A stretch of 64,000 nucleotides of DNA from Sporosarcina ureilytica (GCF_001753205.1 NZ_CP017560.1:496001-560000), one strand, 5' to 3'. Positions 1 to 8,226 are shown, counted from the first letter of the stretch. Notes: generated by a model from the letters alone, not told the origin. Made by a program: numbers and translations.

Positions 1-117
1 ACCTTCAAGCATACTCGGTAAGCGAATCGCAAAAACAGCCATGGCAGCAAAAATAACTAACCAGGCAATGATAATGGTTTTATGGGCACGTGTAATAAAA
101 TTAGCAAGTGTACGCAA
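1..117 (-). CDS. MMPL/RND family transporter, N-terminal fragment
   Basis: Only the first 39 codons lie in the window; the gene continues past base 1. The start is a TTG at 117, placed by an AGAAGGA-type ribosome binding site just upstream. The fragment has a short basic N-terminus, one hydrophobic helix (IIIAWLVIFAAMAVFAI) and then LPSMLEG. A first membrane helix followed by a Leu-Pro-Ser-x-Leu motif is typical of MMPL proteins, which are proton-driven exporters of lipids or drugs. The family call rests on this short stretch only, and the substrate cannot be inferred. Its upstream region borders the repeat array that starts at 252. Confidence 0.6.
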   Translation of the reverse strand, partial: MRTLANFITRAHKTIIIAWLVIFAAMAVFAIRLPSMLEG

Positions 118-251
118 TGGCTAATCCTTCTTTCTATCAAATAGTTCAATCTATTCTTCTATCGTAACGGATTTTGGAGGGAAAGTCTTTTATCATAGGT
201 TACTATTTCCTAGTAGGTTGCGAAAGCTGGGTAGAAAGCAAGGCTGGGACA

Positions 252-597
252 AAGTACGCAACGTTTCCAAGTAAGAATTCAACACAACAGTAAAAGCATG
301 CAACATCCTTGGAAAAGTACGCAACGCTATGCAAAGTACGCAACGTTTCCAGGAAAGAATTCAACACAACAGTAAAAGTATGCAACGTCCTTGGAAATGT
401 ACGCAACGCTATGCAAAGTACGCAACGTTTCCAGGAAAGAATTCAACACAACGTTAAAAGTATGCAACGTTCTTGGAAAAGTACGCAACGCTATGCAAAG
501 TACGCAACGTTTCCTAGAAAGAATTCAACACAACGTTAAAAGTATGCAACGTCCTTCGAAAAGTACTCAACGCTGGGCAAAATTCAGCAACGCTTAA
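252..597 (+). repeat. Repeat array 1: AAGTA/CAACG units, 82-bp higher-order period
   Basis: This fills most of the 597-base gap between the MMPL gene and the cold-shock gene. Seventeen units starting AAGTA (or AAGAA/AAGCA/AATGTA variants) begin at 252, 273, 294, 315, 334, 355, 376, 397, 416, 437, 458, 479, 498, 519, 540, 561 and about 580. The steps are 21, 21, 21, 19 repeated four times, so the period is exactly 82 bases. Core positions read GTAYGCAACG or GAATTCAACAC. A short dyad TTTCC-A-GGAAA sits at one unit junction. The period is not a multiple of three, so a coding repeat is excluded. Bases 120-250 hold no gene. Confidence 0.95.
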
Positions 598-664
598 CGA
601 GAAATCTTCAGCGTATTGGGGTCAATGAATAGGTAAGCGGTGTGGGGCATGTATTTTATTCAAA

Positions 665-698
665 ATAAAAAAGCCATTCCCTTTAAGAGAATGGCTTT
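665..698 (-). terminator. Terminator of the cold-shock gene
   Basis: On the minus strand AAAGCCATTC pairs with GAATGGCTTT and is followed by a T-run (TTTTTTATTTT). It lies 17 bases beyond the csp stop codon. Confidence 0.85.
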
Positions 699-714
699 GA
701 ATGGTTAGTTCAAA

Positions 715-915
715 TTAGTTTTTTTCAACGTTTGAAGCTTGAAGTCCACGTTCGCCTTGTTCGATTTCGAATGTTACGTCTTGGCCTTCTTCAAGAGTTT
801 TGAAACCTTCGCCTTGGATAGCTGAGAAGTGTACGAATACGTCGTCGCCGTCTTCACGTTCGATAAATCCAAAACCTTTTTCTGCGTTAAACCATTTTAC
901 TTTACCTTGTTCCAT
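715..915 (-). CDS. csp: CspA-family cold-shock protein
   Basis: A 66-residue single-domain cold-shock protein, the usual length for the family. It binds single-stranded nucleic acid and acts as an RNA chaperone in the cytoplasm. RNP1 (KGFGFIE, residues 13-19) and RNP2 (VFVHF, residues 26-30) are both intact. The start at 915 is set by AAGGAGG about seven bases upstream; a longer reading to 945 would run through the ribosome binding site and is rejected. The mRNA leader is about 110 bases long, as is common for csp genes, and ends in a hairpin abutting the ribosome binding site. Which Bacillales paralogue it corresponds to cannot be decided. Confidence 0.95.
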   Translation of the reverse strand: MEQGKVKWFNAEKGFGFIEREDGDDVFVHFSAIQGEGFKTLEEGQDVTFEIEQGERGLQASNVEKN

Positions 916-929
916 CTTTGTTTCCTCCT

Positions 930-948
930 TGTGTGCACTTTGCACACA
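930..948 (-). promoter_or_regulatory. Hairpin directly in front of the csp ribosome binding site
   Basis: In the csp mRNA TGTGTGCA pairs perfectly with TGCACACA across a three-base loop (AAG). The 3' arm ends next to AAGGAGG. A stem here could influence ribosome access with temperature; that role is inference. Confidence 0.55.
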
Positions 949-1032
949 TTGTGTTACTATCCTTGCTCAAGTCTTGAAGAGGTCAAGCTTTGCTGTGACC
1001 ATTCTGCTTTCGAACAAAAATAATTCTCTCTT

Positions 1033-1061
1033 ATCATATCAGCTAACTGGAATGAATGCAA
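1033..1061 (-). promoter_or_regulatory. Sigma-A-type promoter of csp
   Basis: On the minus strand TTGCAT (1061-1056), a 17-base spacer and TATGAT (1038-1033) form a good vegetative promoter. Transcription would start near 1026, leaving a leader of about 110 bases before the csp start codon. Confidence 0.6.
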
Positions 1062-1084
1062 GTGATTATTCAAAATAAATTTGA

Positions 1085-1125
1085 AAACACTAATAATGAA
1101 GGTGTATCACATCATTATTAGTGTT
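1085..1125 (-). terminator. Terminator of the DUF47-pit operon
   Basis: AACACTAATAATGA pairs with TCATTATTAGTGTT. The hairpin begins at the pit stop codon and is followed on the minus strand by TTTTC. Confidence 0.65.
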
Positions 1126-2122
1126 AAAAAATCAATGCTAGTAATTGATAGACGATTGCCGCAAGTGTTGCGGAAACCGGTAAGGTAATGATCCACGTCA
1201 TAACAATTCTTTTTGCTACGCCCCAGTTTACGCCACGTACACGCTGGGCAGTTCCTACCCCCATAATCGCGGAGGAGATGACATGTGTTGTACTAACGGG
1301 TAAGTGAAGTAAGGTTGCTCCGAAAATAATTCCAGCAGAGGATAAATCCGCAGCAGCCCCATTGACTGGTCGGATTTTCATAATTTTTGTTCCGACTGTT
1401 TTGATGATTTTATATCCACCTATAGATGTTCCCAACCCCATTGCGGCAGCAGCGGAAACTCGAACCCATAGTTGAATATCGTCGCCGGTTTGTAAACCTC
1501 CGGCAATGAGTGCCATTGTCATAATTCCCATTGCTTTTTGGGCATCGTTCGTACCATGCGTAAATGCTTGGAGGGCAGCTGTCCCGATTTGTAAGTATCG
1601 AATACGTTTATTCGCTTTAAATAAATTACGGTTTTTCAAGACGACTTTGAAAATCGACATCATTAAGAATCCAACGATTAATGCGATGAACGGTGAGAAA
1701 ATTAAGGCTTCTAAAATTTTTAAAAAGCCGCCCCAATTCAAAATTCCGAAACCAGCAGCGGAAATTGCAGCGCCGGCGATTGATCCGATTAATGCATGTG
1801 ATGAACTTGAAGGAATTCCATAATACCAAGTGATTAGGTTCCATGCGATACCTGCTATGAGGGCGGCTAAAATAACGAGAGAGCCATTTTCTAGCATGAA
1901 AGGGTCGACGATGTCTTTAGAAATCGTTTTCGCGACTCCTGTAAATGTGAGTGCCCCTATAAAGTTCATGATTGCAGCCATATAAACCGCGGTACGTGGT
2001 GTTAAAGCCCGGGTTGAAACAGAAGTTGCAATGGCATTGGCAGTATCGTGAAATCCGTTAATAAAGTCAAAAGCTAATGCAAATATAATAACAAGTATCG
2101 TAAGGAATAAAATTGTATCCAT
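1124..2122 (-). CDS. pit: PiT-family inorganic phosphate transporter
   Basis: A 332-residue membrane protein that imports phosphate or metal-phosphate driven by the ion gradient. Both inverted PiT signatures are visible: FDFINGFHDTANAIAT near residues 19-34 and FTHGTNDAQKAMG in the second half. About ten hydrophobic segments surround a hydrophilic stretch near residues 165-185. The start at 2122 follows AAGGAGG. It lies 17 bases downstream of the DUF47 gene on the same strand, the standard pairing in Bacillales. A Pho-box-like repeat lies further upstream (2849-2865). Whether phosphate or sulfate is carried cannot be proved, but the DUF47 partner favours phosphate. Confidence 0.93.
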   Translation of the reverse strand: MDTILFLTILVIIFALAFDFINGFHDTANAIATSVSTRALTPRTAVYMAAIMNFIGALTFTGVAKTISKDIVDPFMLENGSLVILAALIAGIAWNLITWYYGIPSSSSHALIGSIAGAAISAAGFGILNWGGFLKILEALIFSPFIALIVGFLMMSIFKVVLKNRNLFKANKRIRYLQIGTAALQAFTHGTNDAQKAMGIMTMALIAGGLQTGDDIQLWVRVSAAAAMGLGTSIGGYKIIKTVGTKIMKIRPVNGAAADLSSAGIIFGATLLHLPVSTTHVISSAIMGVGTAQRVRGVNWGVAKRIVMTWIITLPVSATLAAIVYQLLALIF

Positions 2123-2139
2123 ATAGATGAAAGGCCTCC

Positions 2140-2760
2140 TTACGCGTTGCGCATAATAATTGTTTCAATTGTATTGGCAACGTCTTCACAGTAATCCGCG
2201 ACATCTTCAAGTTGCTCATAAATATCTTTAAATTGAATAATGCGAATTGGGTCTTTCTCATTAATAAACAATTGCTTAATAGATGTTCTGTAAATTTCAT
2301 CACAAATACTTTCAAGTTGTTTAATAAGCACAGCGTGGTCTCTCATTTCAACAAGCTTTTTCTGTGAAAGTAATTGAAGCGCTTTGACGATTTCATCGGT
2401 ACTTTTCACGATATTTTCCATAAACGAGTTCACATACTCATCAATATCTATTAATGAAAACATTTCAAGGTGAGCAGCAAAATGCTCTATGCCATCCAAA
2501 ATATCATCCATTTTTATTGACAATTGTAAGATATCTTCACGTTCGATAGGTGTCATAAAAGATGTGTTTAGTTTCGTCGTTAATTCGTAAATTAAGGAGT
2601 CGCCTTCTCTTTCATAATTTTTCAACCGAATACTAACTTCTTTTAAATCCGAAACTTTTTCTATTTTAAAGTCATGTGCATAATGAACAGCTTCTTGGAC
2701 GTGTTCAGCAATTTCAAGTAAAGCTGTGAAAAAAGGGTCTGTTTTATTAAAATTGAACAT
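2140..2760 (-). CDS. DUF47 / PhoU-like Pit accessory protein
   Basis: A 206-residue, mostly helical, charged protein beginning MFNFNKTDPFFTALLEIAEH, typical of DUF47 proteins that resemble PhoU (Bacillus YkaA type). It has no membrane segment or signal peptide, so it is cytoplasmic. The family is encoded beside Pit transporters and is thought to modulate them; the mechanism is not established. Here it is the first gene of a two-gene operon with pit, 17 bases apart. Acidic and histidine residues in the helices could bind metal as in PhoU, but this is inference from the family. Confidence 0.9.
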   Translation of the reverse strand: MFNFNKTDPFFTALLEIAEHVQEAVHYAHDFKIEKVSDLKEVSIRLKNYEREGDSLIYELTTKLNTSFMTPIEREDILQLSIKMDDILDGIEHFAAHLEMFSLIDIDEYVNSFMENIVKSTDEIVKALQLLSQKKLVEMRDHAVLIKQLESICDEIYRTSIKQLFINEKDPIRIIQFKDIYEQLEDVADYCEDVANTIETIIMRNA

Positions 2761-2848
2761 GTCAAACCTCCATCAATTTGTTAGTGCCTATTTTCGCACA
2801 ATTAATCATAACAAATACGAATTGAAATCCCTATAAACTTCGACAAGA

Positions 2849-2865
2849 TTTACACAAACTTAACA
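2849..2865 (+). promoter_or_regulatory. Pho-box-like direct repeat upstream of DUF47-pit
   Basis: TTTACA, five bases, TTAACA, resembling the PhoP half-site repeat (TTAACA-like hexamers about 11 bases apart), with a weaker ATTAAA a further five bases on. It lies about 90-105 bases upstream of the DUF47 start. In the rest of the 356-base gap 2761-3116 I see only AT-rich DNA, a tandem ATTTTCAGAAAAA repeat near 3010-3040 and the promoter at 3048. Confidence 0.3.
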
Positions 2866-3047
2866 TTTAGATTAAAGCGAAAGGAAGGTGAGTTGTTGAG
2901 AAATAGATGAAATATGATTTTAAATCGAGATTCATACTTTTCCTCAAAAGTATCTATATATAGAATGAGTATACCCATTGTTAACTGGGCTTGCACTTTT
3001 CAGTAGATTAATTTTCAGAAAAAAATTTTCAGAAAAAATATTTTAAC

Positions 3048-3073
3048 TGAAACTTTTGAAGAAGTATTACGTA
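3048..3073 (+). promoter_or_regulatory. Sigma-W-type ECF promoter of the nfeD-floT operon
   Basis: TGAAAC (3048-3053), exactly 16 bases, then CGTA (3070-3073): a perfect match to the known sigma-W consensus. The equivalent Bacillus subtilis operon (yuaFGI) is a sigma-W target, so sequence and context agree. Transcription would begin near 3080, which argues against a GTG start at 3081 for the first gene. Confidence 0.88.
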
Positions 3074-3116
3074 TAGATAGGTGACGAGAAAAATTGAAGG
3101 AGAAGGAGGCGATCCT

Positions 3117-3659
3117 ATGGAGTTGTTTGGGCTCCCGGTTGTTCAAGTTTATTTATATGCGTTGATTGTTTCTGGTCTAATCACGATTTTATATGTATTT
3201 TTCAGCGATATTGCTGAGGGGATGGGTGAAGGCAGTCCGTTTCTTGACCCGGCCGTTATTTTGTCCTTCATTACATTCACATCAGCGGCAGGATATATAA
3301 TAGAATTACTTGTGGAATGGCATAGTGGTGTTGTTTTGGCAGTTGCCATTGCAATCGCTATTGTCCTTGATATCCTTCTATATTTCTTTGTCTTACTACC
3401 ACTTTCTTCTGCAGAAGTTTCGCTCGCTTATACGGATGAGTCGCTGATGGGGCAAGTCGGTCGTGTAATTGTTCCGGTCCCTATTGATGGGTACGGTGAA
3501 ATTGTCATTGAAACAGTCAATGGTCGAATTTCCAAACGTGCGACTGGGTATGAAAATGCCGCAATTGATTATGGGAAAGAAGTATTAATTATCGAAGTGA
3601 AAAATGGCACATTTATCGTCAAGGAATATGAGCCTTTTCGTTTCGCAAATCATGAGTAG
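3117..3659 (+). CDS. NfeD-like membrane protein (YuaF type)
   Basis: A 180-residue protein with about three N-terminal membrane helices (roughly residues 8-110) and a soluble C-terminal beta-rich part, matching the NfeD domain with its OB fold. NfeD proteins partner flotillins in membrane microdomains and are induced by cell-envelope stress. The ATG at 3117 is chosen because GGAGG lies just ahead of it and because the mRNA should begin near 3080. The stop is 17 bases before floT, so the pair is one operon driven by the sigma-W-type promoter. No protease domain is present, so it is the short NfeD type. Confidence 0.88.
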   Translation: MELFGLPVVQVYLYALIVSGLITILYVFFSDIAEGMGEGSPFLDPAVILSFITFTSAAGYIIELLVEWHSGVVLAVAIAIAIVLDILLYFFVLLPLSSAEVSLAYTDESLMGQVGRVIVPVPIDGYGEIVIETVNGRISKRATGYENAAIDYGKEVLIIEVKNGTFIVKEYEPFRFANHE

Positions 3660-3676
3660 AAAAAGGGGGAGTTCGC

Positions 3677-5221
3677 ATGCCAAGTATTTTTATTGTTGTC
3701 GGAATCGTTGTTTTTATCTTACTAGCGGTCATTCTCGTCTATATTACGAAGTATCGTACGGTTGGCCCAGACGAGGCGCTCATTGTAACGGGAAGTTATC
3801 TCGGTACGAAAAATGTACATACAGATGATTCTGGAAACCGAATTAAAATTATTCGGGGCGGGGGTACATTCGTATTTCCGGTATTTCAACAAGCTGAGCC
3901 GTTAAGTTTATTATCAAGTAAATTAGAAGTAACCACTCCAGAAGTGTATACGGAGCAAGGTGTTCCAGTCATGGCTGACGGAACAGCAATTATTAAAATC
4001 GGCGGGTCTATCACTGAAATTGCTACTGCCGCTGAACAGTTTTTAGGAAAATCAAAAGAGGATCGTGAAAACGAAGCGAAAGAAGTGCTAGAGGGTCATT
4101 TGCGTTCAATTTTAGGATCGATGACAGTTGAAGAAATTTATAAGAACCGTGATTTATTCTCACAAGAAGTGCAACGCGTCGCTTCGGAAGACTTATCGAA
4201 AATGGGTCTTGTGATTGTTTCATTTACGATTAAAGATGTACGCGATAATAATGGATATTTAGAATCACTCGGTAAACCACGAATTGCACAAGTAAGGCGT
4301 GATGCGGATATCGCAACGGTTGAAGCCGAAAAAGAAACGCGTATTAAAAATGCGGAAGCGTCAAAAGAAGCGCAAAAAGCTGAGCTTGAGCGCGCAACGG
4401 AAATTGCCGAAGCGGAAAAAGAAAACCAGTTAAAAGTCGCAGAGTACCGCTTAGAACAAGACCGTGCAAAAGCGAAAGCCGACCAGGCATATGAATTGCA
4501 AACGGCTCGTTCTAAACAAGAAGTTATGGAACAAGAAATGCAAATTCAAATTATCGAACGTCAGAAGCAAATTGAACTTGAAGAGAAAGAAATTTTACGT
4601 CGTGAAAGACAATACGATTCAGAAGTAAAGAAAAAAGCTGACGCGGATCGTTATGCGATTGAGCAAAATGCAGCTGCTGAAAAATCTAGACAACTAGCAG
4701 AAGCAGATGCAGAGAAATACCGTATCGAAGCACGAGCTGCAGCTGAAGCAGAAAAGGTTCGTCTTGACGGGCAAGCGAATGCGGATTCTTTACGCGCGCA
4801 AGGTGAATCTGAAGCAGACATTATTCGTTTGAAAGGTCTTGCGGAAGCTGAAGCGAAGCGTAAAATTGCTGAAGCATTCGAACACTACGGCCAGGCAGCT
4901 ATGCTTGATATGGTCATTCGTATGATTCCTGACTACGCGAAACAAGTTGCAAGCCCACTTTCTAATATCGATAAAATTACGGTAGTTGATACAGGTGGCG
5001 GTGAAGGCGGCGGTGCCAATAAAGTCACATCGTACGCAACAGATTTAATGTCAACATTGCAAGAAACGTTAAAAGAAACTTCAGGAATTGACGTGAAAGA
5101 AATGTTGGAAAACTATGCGGGGAAGCATAATATTCGTCCGAGCATTGATGCTCTAACGCATGAAGTAAAAGCTTCCAAGCAACTAGCTAAAGAAGAGGAC
5201 GGTAAAACTGAAGAAGCATAA
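3677..5221 (+). CDS. floT: Flotillin-like protein FloT
   Basis: A 514-residue flotillin of normal length. It begins with a hydrophobic membrane segment (residues 2-24), followed by the SPFH/band-7 domain and then a long coiled coil rich in Glu-Ala repeats (about residues 210-400). A glycine-rich segment (GGGEGGGA) precedes the C-terminal tail. Flotillins scaffold ordered membrane domains and affect signalling, secretion and envelope-stress resistance. It is the second gene of the sigma-W-type operon behind the NfeD-like gene, like Bacillus yuaG. A strong terminator follows. Confidence 0.95.
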   Translation: MPSIFIVVGIVVFILLAVILVYITKYRTVGPDEALIVTGSYLGTKNVHTDDSGNRIKIIRGGGTFVFPVFQQAEPLSLLSSKLEVTTPEVYTEQGVPVMADGTAIIKIGGSITEIATAAEQFLGKSKEDRENEAKEVLEGHLRSILGSMTVEEIYKNRDLFSQEVQRVASEDLSKMGLVIVSFTIKDVRDNNGYLESLGKPRIAQVRRDADIATVEAEKETRIKNAEASKEAQKAELERATEIAEAEKENQLKVAEYRLEQDRAKAKADQAYELQTARSKQEVMEQEMQIQIIERQKQIELEEKEILRRERQYDSEVKKKADADRYAIEQNAAAEKSRQLAEADAEKYRIEARAAAEAEKVRLDGQANADSLRAQGESEADIIRLKGLAEAEAKRKIAEAFEHYGQAAMLDMVIRMIPDYAKQVASPLSNIDKITVVDTGGGEGGGANKVTSYATDLMSTLQETLKETSGIDVKEMLENYAGKHNIRPSIDALTHEVKASKQLAKEEDGKTEEA

Positions 5222-5228
5222 ACAGAAG

Positions 5229-5267
5229 GAACCTAGCCACTTATTACGAGTGTGCTAGGTTCTTTTT
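5229..5267 (+). terminator. Terminator of nfeD-floT
   Basis: GAACCTAGC-CACT pairs with AGTG-TGCTAGGTTC and is followed by TTTTT. Confidence 0.88.
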
Positions 5268-5307
5268 GGGGATTATTATAGCGGTTAAAATTGGAACTGG
5301 GGGATTT

Positions 5308-5337
5308 TAAAAACCCTCCAGAACATAAGAGGGTTTA
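5308..5337 (-). terminator. Terminator of the zinc-ribbon/DUF2628 gene
   Basis: On the minus strand AAACCCTC and GAGGGTTT form the stem, followed by TTAAAA. It lies 24 bases past the stop codon. Confidence 0.7.
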
Positions 5338-5361
5338 AATCATTATCATTTCGATTGCACT

Positions 5362-5931
5362 TTAAGCAATCACAAGCTCCAGTACAGCACTAATTATTCC
5401 ATATGCAATAAATAATGCGAGGGCAATCCAAACCCCGCCCCAGCTAGTTCCGCCGCGCTGTTTGGCTTTTTCAAAAACTTGTTCTTCCGGGTACTCCGCT
5501 TTAATTTTTTCGATTTCCTTTTGTGCATGCCCCTTATATAGAAGATTACCGCTAATGCCTAACGCTGCTGCTACACCAATCCCAACATAACTGTTCACTG
5601 TATTCAAATTAATGTTGGAAATATAAACAATCAAGTCCAAGACAATAAACGCCAACAAAAAGTAAAATATGACTTTGTACATTTTCCGATAACCAAGCCA
5701 AAAGAAGGTTGCAAAAAATGCTGCCCAATTCCATGTTTGTTTATTGCCCTTTCCCCACTTCCCAAAATAATAGCCCTGTTTTCGTTCCCCGACAAAAGCT
5801 TTCAACAACTCATCATTCTGTTCATGTTGAGGCGAGCTGCTGAATTCATTCCCACACTTCCTGCAAGTCCTGTCGCTTTCATTCACAACTTCCCGGCATT
5901 GCGGGCAATTAAAAGAATTCTTCAAAACCAT
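5362..5931 (-). CDS. Zinc-ribbon plus DUF2628 membrane protein
   Basis: A 189-residue protein of unknown function. The N-terminus carries a four-cysteine zinc ribbon (CPQC near residue 9 and CRKC near residue 23). After a charged linker comes WNWAAFFATFFWLGYRKMY, the DUF2628 hallmark, then two or three hydrophobic helices and a last helix at the C-terminus. Such proteins are thought to be inner-membrane proteins. The start at 5931 follows AGGGGGG. It stands alone, divergent from the ABC pair at 6254 with a short 21-base repeat array between them. Confidence 0.8.
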   Translation of the reverse strand: MVLKNSFNCPQCREVVNESDRTCRKCGNEFSSSPQHEQNDELLKAFVGERKQGYYFGKWGKGNKQTWNWAAFFATFFWLGYRKMYKVIFYFLLAFIVLDLIVYISNINLNTVNSYVGIGVAAALGISGNLLYKGHAQKEIEKIKAEYPEEQVFEKAKQRGGTSWGGVWIALALFIAYGIISAVLELVIA

Positions 5932-6075
5932 ATCCCCCCTAACGTCACTTCTCTAAATCTATTGCACAGAACAAAGCAATATGAATCTTCCCATTCTGCC
6001 AATTTAACCCTTAAAGAAATTCTAGTAAACTTTGGGCTGTGGAGTTCTCAGCTTTGGGAAATTTAGACCGGGACA

Positions 6076-6160
6076 GGAGTTCACACTCGATTGAGCGGAA
6101 TTCAAACGGTCGAGAGCGGAGTTCGTGCGCCGGAGAGAGGAAGTCAGTCGGAGCGCAATC
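6076..6160 (+). repeat. Short GGARTTC array with 21-base period
   Basis: Units starting GGAGTTC, GGAATTC, GGAGTTC and GGAAGTC begin at 6076, 6097, 6118 and 6139, so every step is 21 bases. Each unit ends in a degenerate CGAGAGC-like tail. The sequence is unrelated to the AAGTA/CAACG arrays, but the step length is the same. The array sits in the 322-base divergent gap 5932-6253, whose remainder shows only a possible -10 box (TATAAT, 6215-6220) for the ABC operon with no convincing -35. Confidence 0.85.
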
Positions 6161-6253
6161 AAATCTTAAGAAATCCTTCATAATTATCCTAACTCTCCCT
6201 TAAGAAGTGGCTTTTATAATGGACGTAGTAATGAAAACGGAGGGGAACAAAGA

Positions 6254-6952
6254 ATGATTCGTGTAATGAATTTAAGTCATTCTTTTAAAATCGGTAAAAA
6301 AGGTAAAGAGAAAAACATCCCGGTATTAAAAGACATAGATTTCGAAGTGAATAAAGGAGAAATGGTTTCGATTGTTGGAAAGAGTGGGTCCGGTAAGTCG
6401 ACCTTTCTTCATATTTTAGCCGGCTTTATGGCACCGGAAAAAGGAAAAATTCTTGTCAATGGAATCGAAACATCTACATTCAAAGAAGCGGAGAGCGCAG
6501 CGTTCAGACTTGAAAACTATGGATTTATTTTCCAAAACTTTCAATTGATGCCTGGTCTAAATGCCTTTGAAAATATTGAATTGCCTTTAAAGCTACAAGG
6601 AATTGATACAGAAGAACGACAAGAAAAAGTTAAAAAACTTATGAATGAAGTTGGGTTATCCCATGTAGCAGACCATTATCCAAACGAATTATCGGGCGGT
6701 CAGCAACAACGCGTAAGTATCGCAAGGGCACTGATTACGGATCCGCCAATTATTTTTGCGGACGAACCGACAGGCAGTTTAGATTCCGAAACAGAGCAAG
6801 ACGTATTGTTGCTTATCCAATCACTTAATAAAACGCGCGGCATCACATTTGTCATGATTACGCATGATGAAGAAGTTGCTCAAATCGCACATCGAATGTA
6901 TACGATGCATGACGGACAGTTAATGGAAGGGAGTGCTGAACGTGCAATATAA
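6254..6952 (+). CDS. MacB/LolD-type ABC transporter ATP-binding protein
   Basis: A 232-residue ATPase subunit with Walker A (GKSGSGKST, near residue 42), the signature LSGGQQQR, Walker B (IIFADEPTG) and the switch histidine in MITHDEE. The LolD/MacB subfamily energises permeases with a large extracellular domain, used for export or envelope remodelling. The start at 6254 follows GGAGGGG by eight bases. It overlaps the next gene, an FtsX-type permease, by 11 bases, so the two form one transporter. There is no HlyD-like adaptor or two-component system beside it, so the substrate is unknown. Confidence 0.9.
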   Translation: MIRVMNLSHSFKIGKKGKEKNIPVLKDIDFEVNKGEMVSIVGKSGSGKSTFLHILAGFMAPEKGKILVNGIETSTFKEAESAAFRLENYGFIFQNFQLMPGLNAFENIELPLKLQGIDTEERQEKVKKLMNEVGLSHVADHYPNELSGGQQQRVSIARALITDPPIIFADEPTGSLDSETEQDVLLLIQSLNKTRGITFVMITHDEEVAQIAHRMYTMHDGQLMEGSAERAI

Positions 6953-8222
6953 AGACCAAATCGATTTTGTTCGGCAACATATTAAAAAAAATAAAATGCG
7001 TGTTTTTATGACAGTTCTCGCTGCAACGATGGGTACGGCGTTCTTAATCGTATTGGCTTCAGTCGGCTTTGGTCTTCATGAAACGCTGCGAGACGAAATG
7101 TTATCGAATCGCCTCGTTACTGAGATTCAAGTATACGAAGGGGAAACATCAGGCGCTCCGTCTGACAAAGTGGAACAGTTTACACAGTTAGCACATGTAA
7201 AAACCGTTTTAAACCAACAACGATTGGGAACAGAACAAATGACAAAGATGGGTTCTTTTGGAGGATACCATGAACTCGTTGTTTCTAATTTTGCTGAAGA
7301 AGCAAAAGTAGGTTTCGAATTGGAAGAAGGAAGACTTCCAGAAAAGTGGAATGAAGTCGTTGTAGGCAGTCATTTCGGTCAATCTTTGTATGAAGATGTT
7401 GAAGTAGCAGATGGTGAAGAAATTCCAACCTACAAAGGGAAGTTAATTGGCGAACAGTTTTCGTATGCAATTGAAAATGCTGATGGTGAATTTGCGGAGG
7501 AAGAACTTACATTTACCATTGTCGGTGTTGGTAAGAATCCTACGAAAGAATGGGAATACGACCAACGTGTGTTTGCAGATGACTCTGTAATTCCAGAGTT
7601 GGAGAAAATCTACACTTCAAATACGGGGCAGACGGATACAGTCAATCTATTTTATAATAACGTCCTAGTATACGCAGATAAACTGGAGAACGTAAGTCAA
7701 GTGTCGACTACGATTCGAGATGAAGGTTTTTACGTGTATTCAATTTCGGATGAATTAGACCAGATGGATGTGTTTTTCTTAGCATTAAAAGCGGGACTTA
7801 TTTTCGTTGGAACGATTGCGATCTTAATTGCCTCAATTGGTATATTCAATACGATGACGATGGCGGTGACAGAACGTACACGTGAAATCGGCGTCATGAA
7901 GGCGATAGGGGCCAATCCAAAGCTCATTCAACGCTTATTCATTATGGAAAGTGCTTGGATTGGTGTTTTGGGGACGGTCATCGCGATTATTCTTTCTTAT
8001 GGGATAAGCATGATTGCAAATTATTTATTGCCAATCATTGTCATGTCCGCGCTTGGTGAAGAAGATTTAGAAGGTTTAAATGTGACGTTTTCAGTGATTC
8101 CTTGGCAATTAATACTCATCGCGTCTGCTATTAGTATTGGTGTTGCGGTATTATCAGGTTGGCGTCCCGCGCGTAAGGCGACTAAAATTGATGTCATTAA
8201 TGCACTTAGACAAGAACTTTAA
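6942..8222 (+). CDS. MacB/FtsX-type ABC transporter permease
   Basis: A 426-residue permease with one N-terminal membrane helix (about residues 20-45), a large extracytoplasmic domain (to about residue 280) and three C-terminal helices, the MacB/FtsX layout. The conserved VTERTREIGVMKAIGA segment that contacts the ATPase lies after the second helix. I chose GTG at 6942 because GGAAGGGA lies about nine bases ahead; a GTG at 6933 has no room for a binding site. Substrate unknown; lipoprotein, peptide or drug export are all possible for the family. Confidence 0.87.
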   Translation: MQYKDQIDFVRQHIKKNKMRVFMTVLAATMGTAFLIVLASVGFGLHETLRDEMLSNRLVTEIQVYEGETSGAPSDKVEQFTQLAHVKTVLNQQRLGTEQMTKMGSFGGYHELVVSNFAEEAKVGFELEEGRLPEKWNEVVVGSHFGQSLYEDVEVADGEEIPTYKGKLIGEQFSYAIENADGEFAEEELTFTIVGVGKNPTKEWEYDQRVFADDSVIPELEKIYTSNTGQTDTVNLFYNNVLVYADKLENVSQVSTTIRDEGFYVYSISDELDQMDVFFLALKAGLIFVGTIAILIASIGIFNTMTMAVTERTREIGVMKAIGANPKLIQRLFIMESAWIGVLGTVIAIILSYGISMIANYLLPIIVMSALGEEDLEGLNVTFSVIPWQLILIASAISIGVAVLSGWRPARKATKIDVINALRQEL

Positions 8223-8226
8223 TCCC

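Noticed and set aside
309-597. Repeat-encoded proteins in the arrays (also at 42859-43549 and 58958-59577)
   Set aside because: The 82-base period shifts the frame each time, open frames exist on both strands by composition, and none has a ribosome binding site.
715-945. Longer cold-shock protein starting at 945
   Set aside because: The extra ten codons cover the ribosome binding site and the hairpin; the 915 start gives the usual length.
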